From assembly GCA_037903475.1 (NCBI GenBank), contig JBAJFG010000004.1, positions 930,001 to 994,000 of the forward strand: a DNA stretch of 64,000 nt, given 5' to 3'. The notes under the pieces were generated by a model. That model worked only from the letters and a program-made list of their open reading frames with translations, was not told where the DNA came from and made no database searches. Within the stretch, counting starts at the first letter, position 1. Each line of letters opens with the position of its first letter. Source of the stretch: Ancylostoma caninum (taxonomy: Eukaryota; Nematoda; Chromadorea; Rhabditida; Ancylostomatidae). Of this stretch, positions 40,380 through 51,695 are shown one piece after another. The position numbers were made by a program, and so were the translations under genes.

Positions 40380-40645
40380 ATCAGCGTGCCCTATTACTGC
40401 CAATATCGTCGCCCTACTAGTGCTGAAATTTGCAGCCTCTTAGCAGGATTGTCCTGATAGTGTGGCCCCTGAGGTGCTGCTAAATTTGGCCTTCTAGCCC
40501 TGGTGTACTGGAAATGTAGCCCCCCAGGTGCCGCAAATTTAGGTCCGAAATGACCTTTCTAGCCCCATAGTACTGATATTATCGCTCGCTAGGTGCTCTT
40601 CCTGAGGTCCGCGGGCCCCTACCGGACCCGCGGACCTAACTGGAG
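40380..40645 (+). repeat. Degenerate repeat block ending in an 11-bp hairpin
   Basis: Several loosely repeated units of the form TAGCCC..TACTG..AT..TCGC..TAGGTGCT occur here. At the end AGGTCCGCGGG (about 40603) and CCCGCGGACCT (about 40627) form a perfect 11-bp inverted repeat around an 11-bp loop. No coding potential. Confidence 0.45.
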
Positions 40646-40858
40646 CAGCACTGTAGGACCAGAATAGTCAGAGCGGATCCGCGGCTTTCGACTCGTCACC
40701 GCGATGGTCTATTCAGGAAAATCACAAAATTTATTAATTAAACGAAAAACAGTATTCAACATGGAAATATGACCTAATGACAAAAAACCCATAGAAAACA
40801 CATAATATGCACTTCTGAAGAGGTGTAAGAAGGTGTAAGACATGTCATAGTCCTAAAC

Positions 40859-41275
40859 TCACGCGAAGTTTATGACTTTAAAAATAAGTTTCAGAGATAG
40901 CCGATCGCCCAATGGTGTCAAGATTGACGAAAACATTGCATAAACTTCGCGTGATTACATCAGATGTTTAGAAAACCAGGCACAAATTACATACAAGACT
41001 TGAGCAAGTGCCGAAAGTTCACTCGAAGCCTAGATCAGCGAGTATGTAAGAATTAAATTTTAAGTCTGAAAAGCGAAAAACAGTCACAACATGGAATGGC
41101 TTCGAGTGAAATTTTAACACCTAACGGAAACCATAAACTTCAAATTTAGGGCATATACATGAAAAAACAGTTGAATGGTGTTGGAAATTTCACGTGGACC
41201 TTCAAGTGTTTTTTGTTAAATACACAGAAGTAATATGTATACCGTCTACTGAAAAAACTTCACGTGAACGTCCCA
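40859..41275. repeat. Three successive inverted repeats with loops of about 65 bp
   Basis: The pairs are CACGCGAAGTTTATG (about 40861) with CATAAACTTCGCGTG (about 40939), TTCACTCGAAGCC (about 41018) with GGCTTCGAGTGAA (about 41095), and TTCACGTG (about 41189) with CACGTGAA (about 41264). Each pair encloses about 60-70 bp. No protein is encoded. Confidence 0.55.
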
Positions 41276-41748
41276 ACACTTACATAATCTAGGCATTGTG
41301 CATAACAAAATAAACATAACGGCTTCAGTCAAATGAAATAAAATATATAGGAGAATAAAACGGCAACGTGAGGACAAAGAATAGATTAGATGAGCAACGA
41401 GAACTGAGTAGGACTTAGTAGTATTAAAGCGAGGCAGGCGAGTAGTTAGAGTCAGAAAAGACGTGGCACCGGCAATATAGGGGAACATTTCAAAAAAAAA
41501 CGTTCAATGAGCCCAGAATTATATCGATGAGTTAGGGTGTCAGCGAAGGCAGGTAATTGAGTTAACTCTAGATAAGAAAATCTCAGAATCGGGTACAGTG
41601 AGCAAAATTTTTCCAAGGAAATTCCAAAACATGGAGGCGCGATTAAAGTCGATGTTATTGTAGATCATTAAGAGTAGTTAGAATTTTTTTCCGGAAAACC
41701 AAAAATTGGTAGCGGAGGTCGTGGCTAAGTGAGACTGTCGTGATTTCC

Positions 41749-42171
41749 CTAGAACCAACGCATCGGCGGAGCAACTACCAGGAGACCCGCAACCTGATAC
41801 TGACGGGACAATGACCCGTCGAGGCTGATAGCACGTTTGGCTAGCGTCAGAATGCGTGTATTCACCTGCCACTCAACACACAGCACAACCGCGGTGGAGG
41901 CCCCTAAGCTATCAACCATATCAAGCACCGCTGTTACACAACTGCACCCGGGCATCTCCGGATGCACCAACACTGACTCATATGACACAACTGTACGACA
42001 CATATGGCATGCAGGAGAGCTGCCACCATCTCCTGCCGGGGCCGCACATATGCATGATGTTAACTGTACTGATATACAACCGCTACATTCGTGGCATACG
42101 TCTGTAGTTCTTGCTACACAACACGAACATATAAAACTGCCCAAATTCATAGCCCGCATAATACTATACAC
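41749..42171 (-). CDS. Cysteine-rich open frame, function unknown
   Basis: This is a minus-strand frame of 140 codons starting MYSIMRAMNLGSFICSCC. It holds many cysteines in its first half, including CHECSGC and CHMC, and a hydrophobic region near residues 75-95. A plus-strand frame of 118 codons overlaps it (41837-42193), so one of the two may be chance. Cys pairs could bind zinc, but the spacing fits no family I know. It lies downstream, in the same orientation, of the BEL/Pao gag remnant at 43494-45125, so it could be part of that element. Confidence 0.3.
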   Translation of the reverse strand: MYSIMRAMNLGSFICSCCVARTTDVCHECSGCISVQLTSCICAAPAGDGGSSPACHMCRTVVSYESVLVHPEMPGCSCVTAVLDMVDSLGASTAVVLCVEWQVNTRILTLAKRAISLDGSLSRQYQVAGLLVVAPPMRWF

Positions 42172-42193
42172 AAATATACAACATAAACACTAA

Positions 42194-43490
42194 GGGGAGG
42201 ATCCAACCAACCCAGTCACTAGGGGTCATAGCAAGCACAAATCCTCGGCCGCTCGGACAAGCGGGCAGTGTGAGCCTGTGCTCGACGCCTCCACGCAGAC
42301 CTTACCGACACCGAGTTACACTCGCGGTCGTTCTGATTCAAAGCTGTTTCTATTCCGGCCATATCACTATGTCTTCACGCATCCCTAGCGCGAGCTAGTA
42401 AAAGAGCGGTTGCGTAAGCACTGCCGCCCAATAACAGCTTCATTCATGCTTTGAATGAAACATTTGGAGGCCGGTAACAGTTTCATACACCCATGAATGA
42501 TACCATCCCAGGCACCACATCACAACACCGCTACGCTCCCGTCTTTGCATCAGCTCGCGCTACTGATGCGTGATGATTAAGCGATATGGCCGCAAAGGAA
42601 CAACACTGAAGCAGGATGACCATTACTATACCTCAGACTTGGAGATGCTCCTTCCCTGTTTCCCGTGGCCTGTGTACTGGTGGAATCGACACTGTGACCA
42701 TCATCTAACCATCTTCAACCATTATCCGCTGACTGTAGCCAACCGCTCCCTTTGGTGGATTGACGACGAATGAACTTGTAGTACTGGCGCGTCGGCTATT
42801 TATGCGTTTGCGGCGAAAGGGGCGGAGCCTAATTTGTAGGAGCTTGGGGACCATGCGCGCGCGACCTGGCTTTTACAACGATGACACAAAAGAGTTGCAC
42901 GAAGTCACAACACTGGGGGGGGGGGGGGCGACAATGGTCCGAGGCATGATATGTGCTCGCCCTCATCTACGAGTCAAACGAGATATACAACTACGTGTTA
43001 ATCGAAGACTACCAGATGGGCCTACTCCTTGGCTTCTCAGACAGCTGGCTGGATGAAGATACGTGTTGGGTGTGACGTCTAGTTACCTACGGCGGGATAA
43101 AAGTGGGACTTTTCTTCTTCTTTAGGAACGGCTATGTACATGGCTTCGACACTGTGCTGGATGTTCTTGACGATCGGCGTGACTTGACGTGACGATGTTA
43201 ACGGCGACAGAGTGAAGCGAAGAACCAAAAGAAATAAATTCACCTACGAGCGCGTTTTGTGCGCTGGGGGAGTTGTGTTTTGAGTGAGGAGGAAATTTTA
43301 CCTCACAGGCGAAAGACGAACCCCGGGGTCAAGTTAGAAGGCAAAAGAAAAGGGGATACCCGAATCTGCACAAGAAAGTAAACCACGGTCTCCCACCGTG
43401 CCCCTGAGCGTGCTACGAAAGCACTCGTACACTGCGAAGGACTTGTGAGTTGTGAAGTCATTGCTGCACACGTGCCTCGAGAGCTTGACG
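42194..43490. other. Unassigned stretch with a G run
   Basis: A G homopolymer run lies near 42916-42927. Frames of 60-100 codons on both strands have no known motif. No retrotransposon pol region was found here, although a gag remnant lies just upstream on the minus strand. Confidence 0.4.
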
Positions 43491-43493
43491 GAT

Positions 43494-43808
43494 TCAATAG
43501 AACCCTGTGCTCTCACCATTCCTCACCATACCTGCCATGGCCTTGCACCGTTCCAAGAAACCGCTGTAGTCTAGCGCCTCGACGTCGTTTACCACACCGT
43601 TGTTGAGATAACAGAACGATGTGCCGTGTAAGTTCGATTTGCAAGCCCTACAACGTTTCGTCTCTCTAACCGGACAGTCCTTTTCCGCATGTCTTCTGCA
43701 ACACAAAAAGCAACCACCACGGTTCACATTCATCTTCATACGATCCGACAACCTAAAAACTACTAAACAACTGGACGACCAGTGTCGACCACTGCAGAAA
43801 TGACACAT
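43494..43808 (-). pseudogene. BEL/Pao-type gag zinc-knuckle region
   Basis: The minus-strand frame contains three Cys/His clusters in a row: CHFCSGRHWSSSC, CFLCCRRHAEKDC and CRACKSNLHGTSFC. This triple arrangement, with HWS in the first knuckle, is typical of the C-terminal part of gag in nematode BEL/Pao LTR retrotransposons, where it packages RNA. The frame upstream is off by one base from a proline/serine/threonine-rich segment (44050-43763), and a stop precedes the first knuckle, so the polyprotein is broken. No protease, RT or integrase follows. Confidence 0.7.
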
Positions 43809-45125
43809 ATGCCGTCAGTTATGTGTGCAATGGTGCTCTCTACTTCGCCAGCTGTGCTCTCTACAGCTGGCGAAGTAGAGAGCATCATTGGTCTCGGAAC
43901 GTGTGATTCCTTAACCTTTGGCGTCTGTGATGGAACTGGAATGGGAGTCGTATCCATAGAAGATGAAGTTGGAGTGGCGGGGGGCTGTGTGTGTGAGGCT
44001 GCAGAGGCACTAAAAGCTGGAGGAGGAAAATCACTTACCTGAACACTCAATGCAGATAAACCTGATTGCGACTGAAAGTGTTCTGTGAGTAACTTATGGT
44101 AGAGATCGTATGTCCTACCTACCTATGTGTACTTCTGCATGAGTAGCTGGTGATGTTGCCACAGCTGTTACGATCTTATAATAGGTTACTCCATAAGAAA
44201 CCAACAAGTTAACCATAGCTTGAATTTCGGAAGGCTGTGAGAACACAAGGGGCAACGACTGTGTGTAGATCATGCTACGACGCTGTAGGATGTTATCCGC
44301 GTAGCGATGAAGAGTCCACAATCTTGCCAGCATCACATTAGGAGTAGGTCGGCCCTGAGTGGTGAGTTCACGTAGATAGGTAGTGACTTGATCTGAAAGA
44401 GAAGCGAGTGCTGTTAGTGCGCGTGCAACGCCGAGAACAGGGAGATGTTGTGATGGATTCTTGTGACGTCCGACGGCGTGGGTACGTAGATCTCCTCAGT
44501 GAAGATGCTATGTACTTGCTAAAAGAAGTCATTGTGCAGGAAACTATCGACAAGGATGTAATCATGCTGCCCCAGGTGAGTGGGGTTAAACACACGATCC
44601 GGATTGAGAGTGTTAGTAGTTCTGCGACATGCATGCTTTGTCGATAAGAACGAGGTACAGAAAACGCTTGAGTGTCGTTGTCGATCTCGCACTCGAATCG
44701 TCGGTTGACGTTCTGACCCTCGGCTATTGCTGAAATAAGTTCAAGGACGGTCGGCGGACGAGTGTAAGGATGGAATTGTCAAGGTGCATGCAGGGAGGAT
44801 AGATCGATAGATGGAAGTGTCTTGGCATGCTTAGAAGCGGTAGGCACCTGTGCACAAGAAAGTTCATTCCACACAGGTCTAAAAGACGAGAGTCCATACT
44901 ATGCGGCGATGATGTTTCGGCACGACTTGTAGTAGGCCTCTGTGTGACTGGTGTCGACGAACGTGACGTAGACGGTGAATGTGAGTAGGAACGCTCCACA
45001 CGACGCTTCCTACGGTAAGAAGAAGCTGGAATGTGTGGTAAATCTACCTGAACCGCAGCGACAGATGTTGATGGCTGTGTGGTTCGAGCTTTCTTTACCG
45101 GAAATGTACCATGTGCACGTTCCAT
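43809..45125 (-). pseudogene. Probable upstream part of the gag remnant
   Basis: Minus-strand segments at 45125-44724 (Ser/Thr/Arg-rich, including YSHSPSTSRSSTPVTQ), 44440-44115 (including PNVMLARLWTLHRYADNILQ) and 44050-43763 (Pro/Ser/Thr-rich) run towards the zinc knuckles. They are separated by stops or frame changes. Position and composition suggest the N-terminal and linker parts of gag, but no diagnostic domain is visible, and a spliced host gene is an alternative. Confidence 0.35.
43835..43883. repeat. Perfect 21-bp inverted repeat with a 7-bp loop
   Basis: Bases 43835-43855 begin GCTCTCTACTTCGCCAGC, and 43863-43883 are their exact complement. The loop GCTCTCT copies the first seven bases of the arm. 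It falls inside the gag-like P/S/T-rich segment, where it encodes a self-similar STSPAVESTAGEVEST stretch. Confidence 0.9.
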
Positions 45126-45129
45126 AGCT

Positions 45130-46290
45130 AGTGACTGATAACAGTGAGGTGGTTGGGCTACTTGGCAAAGATTACCCTGAAATCAGAGAAGTATTCAGCA
45201 ACGTAGTCTAACAATCAACACCATGTGAAAATGTGATGTAAAAAAAGAAAATGTGACAGGTATGTGCAATATTACTTGCACTGTGAGAAATGATACTCGT
45301 AAAGCGGCTAGTGCAAGGCACTTATACGGTCAATCATGTATAGACACAATAATCGAAGTAATAAAGCCTATCGTCGTTACACGAGAAGACTAATGACTTA
45401 ATTATTGTGTGAGAAGACAATGTGAGAAAAAGAAAGAAGGTGAAGTATGAAAGAGGATAGAAGCGCTAACGAGGTGTAATCACAAAATACTATTTTAGGG
45501 TAGAAGTTGGCAAAACTACTACTATTGATTTTGGTCACAAGTTGCAAAAATTGTTCGCAATTTGCGAGGTGGAATAGAGAAATGAAAAAGGGAAAAGAGA
45601 TAGAAAAGGAAAAACACCTACACAGATGACGTAACCCCTTCTGCACGAAGTCGCAACAGAGACGGAGAGGCGAGATTCAGGATGAGCAATCGCAATTGGG
45701 ATAGAGATCACAAAACGGAGGCGTACTCAGAGTAACGAGTAACGAGTAAGTAGGATAGATCAGAAATACCCACTGATGAGTTGTGTCGAATCGATAGCAT
45801 TTAAAACCCAGCGATCGAAAATGGGCATGTTCTGTTCAGTGAGGCAAACAATAGGAAGCGGTTTCGACGAGGCAGGAGATGTCAGCTGCTTTGGTTAGAA
45901 TCACGAGACGAGATCGGCAAAATCTTTTAGAGCTCCTGCGTTGATTCAAAAAAAGCGACGTGGTCAGGCACTCAAAATGGCTAGAAAAGTTCAAAAACAG
46001 GTTTATATTCGAAAAATCTATCCACATTTTCGACATGATAGAGCGTCGCAATCGAGAATAGTGAAGAGAATGCGGCGTTGCTGCAAATGGCAACCATGTG
46101 TGTCACTAAATTCTTGCATCTCCCATGCAAAAAAGAAAGTAGCGGAAACAGCAAAAAAGCAGTAACGAGTGGAATTCATATTATAGTAAAAACACCAGAT
46201 ATCAAGAAAGTGTAGCAAAGAAGACATAGATTGAAGCAGCCGTCAAATTCAGATGAAACGTACGTGGCTTCGACTCATGCTTAGCGGATT
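45130..46290. other. Unassigned intergenic stretch
   Basis: Only short frames; no repeat or domain recognised. Confidence 0.4.
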
Positions 46291-46296
46291 GAAGGT

Positions 46297-47973
46297 CTAG
46301 TCGAAGTCCGCAGCGGGAAGTTGGTCCATTTGCTCGTTGATCTCGTCGACCATTTCTTGATTAACCGTGTTCGGGAAGAGGTGTCGTCGTTTCTGAAAAC
46401 TTAGGTGTCTGGCTGCTTCCTTTCTCTTCCATATAACAGAGAACTCACTGGCGTCGGGAGCCGATGAGCATTTTTTATCACGTGTTGCCCAACATCCGGT
46501 CTGCAAGATGGAATGAATGGTACTCAAAAACCCACAAAAAAGACGACAAAACGAGATGACAAATGTGAAAACAAGGAAAAACGATGAACCAACAAACAAG
46601 AAAAAAATAACAAGATTAGGACATCCAAGTTGACCGCTATCATGACCGCAGCCAAGATACTGTTTTCAGGACTGTTCTTTTTCTTGGAGAGTAGACTTGC
46701 GAGTCGCAGGTAAATGGGCCAAGCTTTGAGCTAAAAGCAGACCTGCAGGCATGGCTCCGTTCTGCGAGCGCTGAGCAGGCCTTTCTATGTCTCCTCAATA
46801 GTGAGCAAAATACGAGTTCGGCCTGATAGGAATCCATTCCAGAAAGGATAACAAGCAAACTAATTGCGAGATGGGATCGAATCGCGCATAATCAGGCACC
46901 AACCCAGTGGAGGTCTCTACGTAGACACTCGGACCGTGAGAGCACTCGCCGCCATCGCGGACTGCAGATGCTCACACAGTCTCGCAGACCGCTCGCACGG
47001 CCCGAGTGCATGAGGTGCATGAGTGTGGACCTCGACAAACTTTTCCGGAGAACTCTTCAGAATAACTTCCAGCTGCGGACGGATCTAGACATTGTGGATG
47101 CCTTTCCTCCCTTCCAGGTTAACTATAAACCAATCGGAGAAGTTCTACACGACACCCAAGGCGCGTTACAATTGGTAATGGAGATCGCACAATTGCAGGA
47201 GACATTCGCTCTTTCCACAAACTGACTTGCTTGGTGGGAAGTCGCTGGAAGCATTAGCTACAAAAGTAAGGTTAGCGATATTCGTGTCTCAACAGATTTT
47301 CGGAGACCACACGCGCAAGTCTATGCGCATCTCCAACGAGAAGAAAGGATGTCATGTACACATATAACACAAAAAGTGCAAGGATCCAAAAAAGATTCAG
47401 CACATTCGCCTGACACGCGCGGAACCGCGTGCACAACCTGTTGAGCACAAATGAGTGCGCGAGAGACCACATGTGTCCCATGTGGCACATCATGCCGAAA
47501 GCCCAAGGTCACGAATGCGAATGAGAAAAATGATCCGAGCAATAAGAAACGAAGAACATCAGGAAAAACATTCCTATTTTCAACTCACGGATCTACTGTG
47601 GGGAGTCTCAGAAATTGCACTGAGCAAATTATCGAAATGAAGACCAAACAGAAGAGAAACAAAGTGAACATCGTTGGTTCACGATGATCAGGATGGGAGT
47701 ACGCAAAAACTCCACTAATCTGTGTGCTAAAAAACTGCAGGAGAGAAAAACGAAGGAAGAAGGAGAGAGATGAGGACGTAAAAGAAAAGACAGAATTTAC
47801 GATGTCCTGGACGGAGTACGCAAAAACTCCATAAATGAAAACTTTCAAAGCATCCTTACCTCTAGTTTGGGGTAGTTCTTCATGTTGATGATGATGTCCA
47901 GTGCGTAAGTTCGGTCACCGACCACTTCAATGTCGAAAACGTTCGTGAACCTGGCCTCTCCAGTTAGTCGCAT
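46297..47973 (-). CDS. Probable two-exon host gene, function unknown
   Basis: Exon 1 (47975-47860) follows a TTTTTTCAG acceptor. It has an ATG two bases in, encodes MRLTGEARFTNVFDIEVVGD and onward for 38 codons, and ends at a good GTAAGG donor. Exon 2 (46500-46297) follows a TCTTGCAG acceptor, keeps the frame and encodes 67 residues from TGCWATRDKKC to EMVDEINEQMDQLPAADFD and a stop. The joined product is about 105 residues. The AG-GC-ATG arrangement is the same as in enolase, so exon 1 may begin at a spliced-leader site, but further 5' exons are possible. I do not recognise the family. The acidic, codon-regular tail and clean splice sites support a real gene. Confidence 0.5.
46968..47225 (+). 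other. Open frame inside the intron of the unknown gene
   Basis: This is a plus-strand frame of 85 codons, with LDKLFRRTLQNNFQLRTDLD and ALQLVMEIAQLQETFALSTN, opposite in strand to the surrounding gene. It reads as protein-like but has no known domain. It could be an exon of another gene or a transposon remnant. Confidence 0.25.
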
Positions 47974-48393
47974 GCCTGAAAAACGGTTACATTTAAGTCA
48001 AAACAAGCAATCACGACAGTATAAGCGAAAAGAACGGGAAAGAAACGGAAACAAACAAGAACACGACGAAGAGCGACACGAAACACAAGAGAAAACGAAA
48101 AATGGTGAAGCGAATTTCGAAAATGGCGAGCCTCTTGCGAAAGCACGCGGCATTTTCGAAATGCCCGCGACGACTCAGATTTGAAATCGGCAGCATCGTC
48201 ATATCGTCTTCCCCTCTTGGCATACAATATCACGATACTGCCATTGATTTTCAGCACTATTGATTATGTAGTTCCAGTTTTTGGCCGATTTTTCGCGTCC
48301 GCAGCACTATATCAATAGCGACTGCAAAATTGCAGGCCTATTTCAGCATTGCTGCTCTTGGCAATCCAACTGATTATGTGCTGCGAGGGCCAG

Positions 48394-48423
48394 TCGGTGG
48401 GCGTGACAGGCCTCGCCCACCGA
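48394..48423. repeat. 10-bp perfect hairpin at the 3' edge of the CR1-like element
   Basis: TCGGTGGGCG and CGCCCACCGA flank a 10-bp loop. It lies just after the point where the RT-derived frame loses similarity. 3' hairpins are recognised by some non-LTR reverse transcriptases, but here the hairpin may belong to a neighbouring repeat. Confidence 0.5.
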
Positions 48424-48822
48424 GACTAGAGCTGCTCGAATGTCTGAGTAGAAGGGTTGAATATTGTGTGCCATATTCTAGAATAGGTCTTATATAAGTT
48501 TTGTAAGCTTTGAGAATGACAGCTGGATCCTTGGAGTGAAGTCTTCTGAATAGATTTAACATTTGGAACATGGCCTTGTTCTTGATTTCATTACAGTGCT
48601 GATCGAAGCTCAATTTATAATCGTAAAGGAACCCCAGGTCTTTGACTTAAGTCACTTCAGTGAGATCCTGACAATTCAAGGTATAACGAAGCAAGGGATT
48701 GTTCTTGCCAATATGCAAAACCTTGGTTTTTCGACTGAAATGGGAAGGCTCCATTCTTCGGACCAACGAAATAGAGCGTCGATAGCAATCTGCAAGTCCG
48801 GTGCAGGACTATCTCCTTGCAC

Positions 48823-50100
48823 TCAAGAGTAAAATTTTAGATCATCGGCGAACATTTTACAAGGAACATTCAAAGCAGAAACTAGGCTAGGAATCTCGTG
48901 GGTATAAATGTTGAACAGCATGGGAGACAGAACGCTCCCCTGAGGGACTCCGCTAGGACAAAACTTAACACTAGACAAGGAACCCTGGATGTACACTTGA
49001 AACGATCTGTTGCATAGAAAAGCCGCTAGCCAATTAACAATCCTGGGATGAATACCTACAAGGGCTAACTTTCTAAGGAGCTTGGAGTGTGACACCCTAT
49101 CGAACGCTTTACCAAAGTCGAAATAAACTACGTCCACTCCTTTCCCACTTTCATTAGCCGATGTCCAGTTATTTAGACACTCCAGCATGAGAGTTTCTGT
49201 AGACTTATGTTTAACAAACCCATGTTGTTCATTAGGTATTATCGAGATGTTCATTCGAGATGTTCCATGATCCTTTTTTCTGTGTCTTCTCAAAAATGCG
49301 AGGCTAATAGGCCGGTAATTTTCGGGTCTATCACGCGGGTTTTTCTTTGGGAAGGCAACAACGTAGGAGTGCTTCCATCTATTAGGTACGTCCGCATTCA
49401 AGAAACTATAATTAAATATAGGCTCAAGAGGTGAGGCAATACGGTGAGCAACTTTTTGAATGAAATAGAATGACAGATTATCTGGGCTGAGTGAGTTTGA
49501 TTTCTTCCACTTGGACAAATAGTCGAAAATTTCATGACTGGAGAAACGAAGAGAGTCAGTCATTTGAGGATATCTAGGATGACAGGAATACAGTGCATTG
49601 TATTCATTTGAATCGTTGTAGGAACTATAAACACTAGCAAAATGGTCGGCGAGAATTTCAGTTCTAGTAATATTATCGAAGGTATGGTTACCAGACTTAT
49701 CGATCAGGGAAAAGTTATTATTGCTACACTTGAGTTTGGCGTTAATCATTTTATAGAACAACTTGGGCTTTCCAGAGTCTATAACCTTTCTTTCCACTGA
49801 TGAATTAGACTTAGCTAGTTTTTCGGTGAATTTATCACTAAGCACTTTAAAAGTCTCAACGTTTTTAGTGGTGGGAGTAGCGTTGGCAATGTACCAGGCT
49901 TTTGATCTAAGTGTAGAGAGCCTTTGTAAATACAAGGGGACTCTACAATTCGAAATAAGTTTTTTTAGAAAGTGGAACGTAAAGCGCAATAGTATCATCC
50001 AGTATAGACAACAGTAGTTCATACATATCATTAGCAGAAGACAATTGCCTGAAGGAGCCAACCCAGTCAATACTAAATAGGAAATCACAGATTGCGTCAA
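48823..50100 (-). pseudogene. CR1-like reverse transcriptase domain
   Basis: This is an open frame of 425 codons whose first 40 or so residues are in the wrong frame for the element. From about 49960 it carries the RT blocks in order: KKSNSLSPDNLSFYF, VVAFPKKNPRDRPENYRPIS, NEQHGFVKHKSTET, VYFDFGKAFDRVSH (motif A), SGVPQGSVLSPMLFNIY (motif B) and MFADDLKFYS (motif C). The catalytic aspartates are all present. A stop directly after LKFYS interrupts the thumb, which continues in other frames to about 48450. Confidence 0.92.
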
Positions 50101-50806
50101 AGTTCGCGTGCGTGTAATCCCGGTACAGACAGGTGTCCTGAACAGAAAAGCATATGTTCAGTTCAAACTCAATTCCGCAATGATCCCTGCTGCCTACAGG
50201 AGAAGTGACGTTGACGTTGCTGACCAATTTAGGTTCATTGCAAATCAATAAATCCAAAATGTTGTCAAATGGGGTGCCATCGGTCAGAAACTGCACGTAT
50301 TTACGCGAATTAAGGAGATCTAAAAATACCTTGGAAGCTTTGGAGGTGCCATGGGGAGGCGTAGCCCAACAGATATCAGGGTAGTTGAAGTCACCACCGA
50401 TCAAACAGGGAAAGGAGCAAACGGAAAGATCACTAACAGCTTTGATCAGCTGATCATTTTTCAATGCAGAGCAACTGGGAGTTCGGAAGACGCCGATTAC
50501 TCGCAAGGAAGTGCTAGAGAAAATCAGGTCACAGCATAATATCTCGTAACTACTAGCCACAGATTCCTTAAAGACTAGCTTATAGAACAAATGATTTCGA
50601 AGTAGAAACAGAACACCACCACCGGCCTTCCTCAATCTGTCGCATCGGACATCATTGTAGATAGAGCACAGGGGAGCTGTGGTGATGGAAGGTTTTAGCC
50701 AAGACTCAGTAATGATTGCAATATCGAAGTTATTCTCAATGATAGAAAAAGCCAAATGTTCAGCATTCTTCGAAAAAGACCGTATGTTCGTTAAAAAGCA
50801 GTTCAA
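49943..50806 (-). pseudogene. CR1-like apurinic endonuclease domain
   Basis: This frame of 287 codons begins MNCFLTNIRSFSKNAEHLAF. Landmarks of the APE-type endonuclease of CR1/Jockey elements follow in order: IITESWLKPSI with the catalytic Glu near residue 33, LIGGDFNYPDICW near 136-148, and GSRDHCGIEFEL with the SDH-like block near 205. The enzyme nicks target DNA to prime reverse transcription. A frame change at an A/T run near 49965 separates it from the RT. Confidence 0.9.
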
Positions 50807-50835
50807 CGAGTTGACAGATTTCCGAGGATCTGATT

Positions 50836-51695
50836 TCAGTTTAAAGATGGCATAGAAATTGAAACAAAGTCATGCGAAGTGTTAGTCATACTCTGCGAAT
50901 GAGGTGGAACATTTACATTGACGTGCGGAGAAAATTGAGAGTTCGCCATTGAAGCGGAGTTGATACCATGAATATGATTAGAGGAGTGGGATTTAAGCCA
51001 TTTAGAACGATACAATTCTCTCTCCGCTTTCGAAAGAAATGGACGAATGTAAACACCAGGCGCAAGAAAGAATTTCATACGAGGAGCATTTCTCAGAATT
51101 AGGTCACGATAATAACGAGATGGAAATATAACTTTCATCAACCTGGGTCGACGCAGAGATGGTCTTTCCATCCTATAAAAAGATAATGAAGAACATTCAA
51201 TGGAAATATGATTGAAAATTTTTCTCAAACAGTCGCCATAATTTTTCTCAAACAGTCATCATACGAGCCACGAACTACAGCACTAGGACTGGTGGATTCT
51301 GGAATGTTCGAAATCACCACAGACCTCAGACGTTCTTTCTCCTCAAGTGGTTCAGAAATTTTCACGTTATCATAGAGTTTGGATTCAATAGGAGATTGCT
51401 TAGAAGGCTCATTAGGCGCAGATGTAGAATTAGGAGGCACAGGAGACTTAGCGACATTGGCCAATTCAGATTGGAGCCGGTTAACCTCTTCCGATAACTC
51501 ACGGCATCTCTTCGTAACGCACTCCGTTTGATCTGCAAACTCCAAGACGTAGGAGATAACGGTCTTGAGACATGCTGGAATGGACTCGTCCTGACGCATC
51601 TGAGGGATAGCCATGCGAAGCGGCGAAAAATCATTGTCCTCGACTCGATGTCTTTTTGCGCCCTGAATAAAGCTGGCCGACGCAGGGGAGTCCAC
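50836..51695 (-). pseudogene. CR1-like ORF1 protein, split by a 23-bp duplication
   Basis: The first part (51695-51225) starts MDSPASASFIQGAKRHRVED. It has a probable coiled coil around residues 45-80 (ECVTKRCRELSEEVNRLQSE) and a conserved RSVVISNIPE block near residue 125. The second part (51228-50836) carries RPRLMKVIFPSRYYRDLILR and the GVYIRPFLSKAERELYR block, typical of the C-terminal half of ORF1 RNA-binding chaperones. A direct repeat of 23 bp (51218-51240 and 51241-51263, ATTTTTCTCAAACAGTC at its start) breaks the frame; removing one unit would leave the two halves in frame. Confidence 0.85.

Noticed and set aside
46392..46449. A small extra intron in the second exon of the unknown gene (GTGAGT donor, TTTTCAG acceptor)
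   Set aside because: Splicing it would shift the frame of the downstream segment, while the unspliced frame stays open to the stop.
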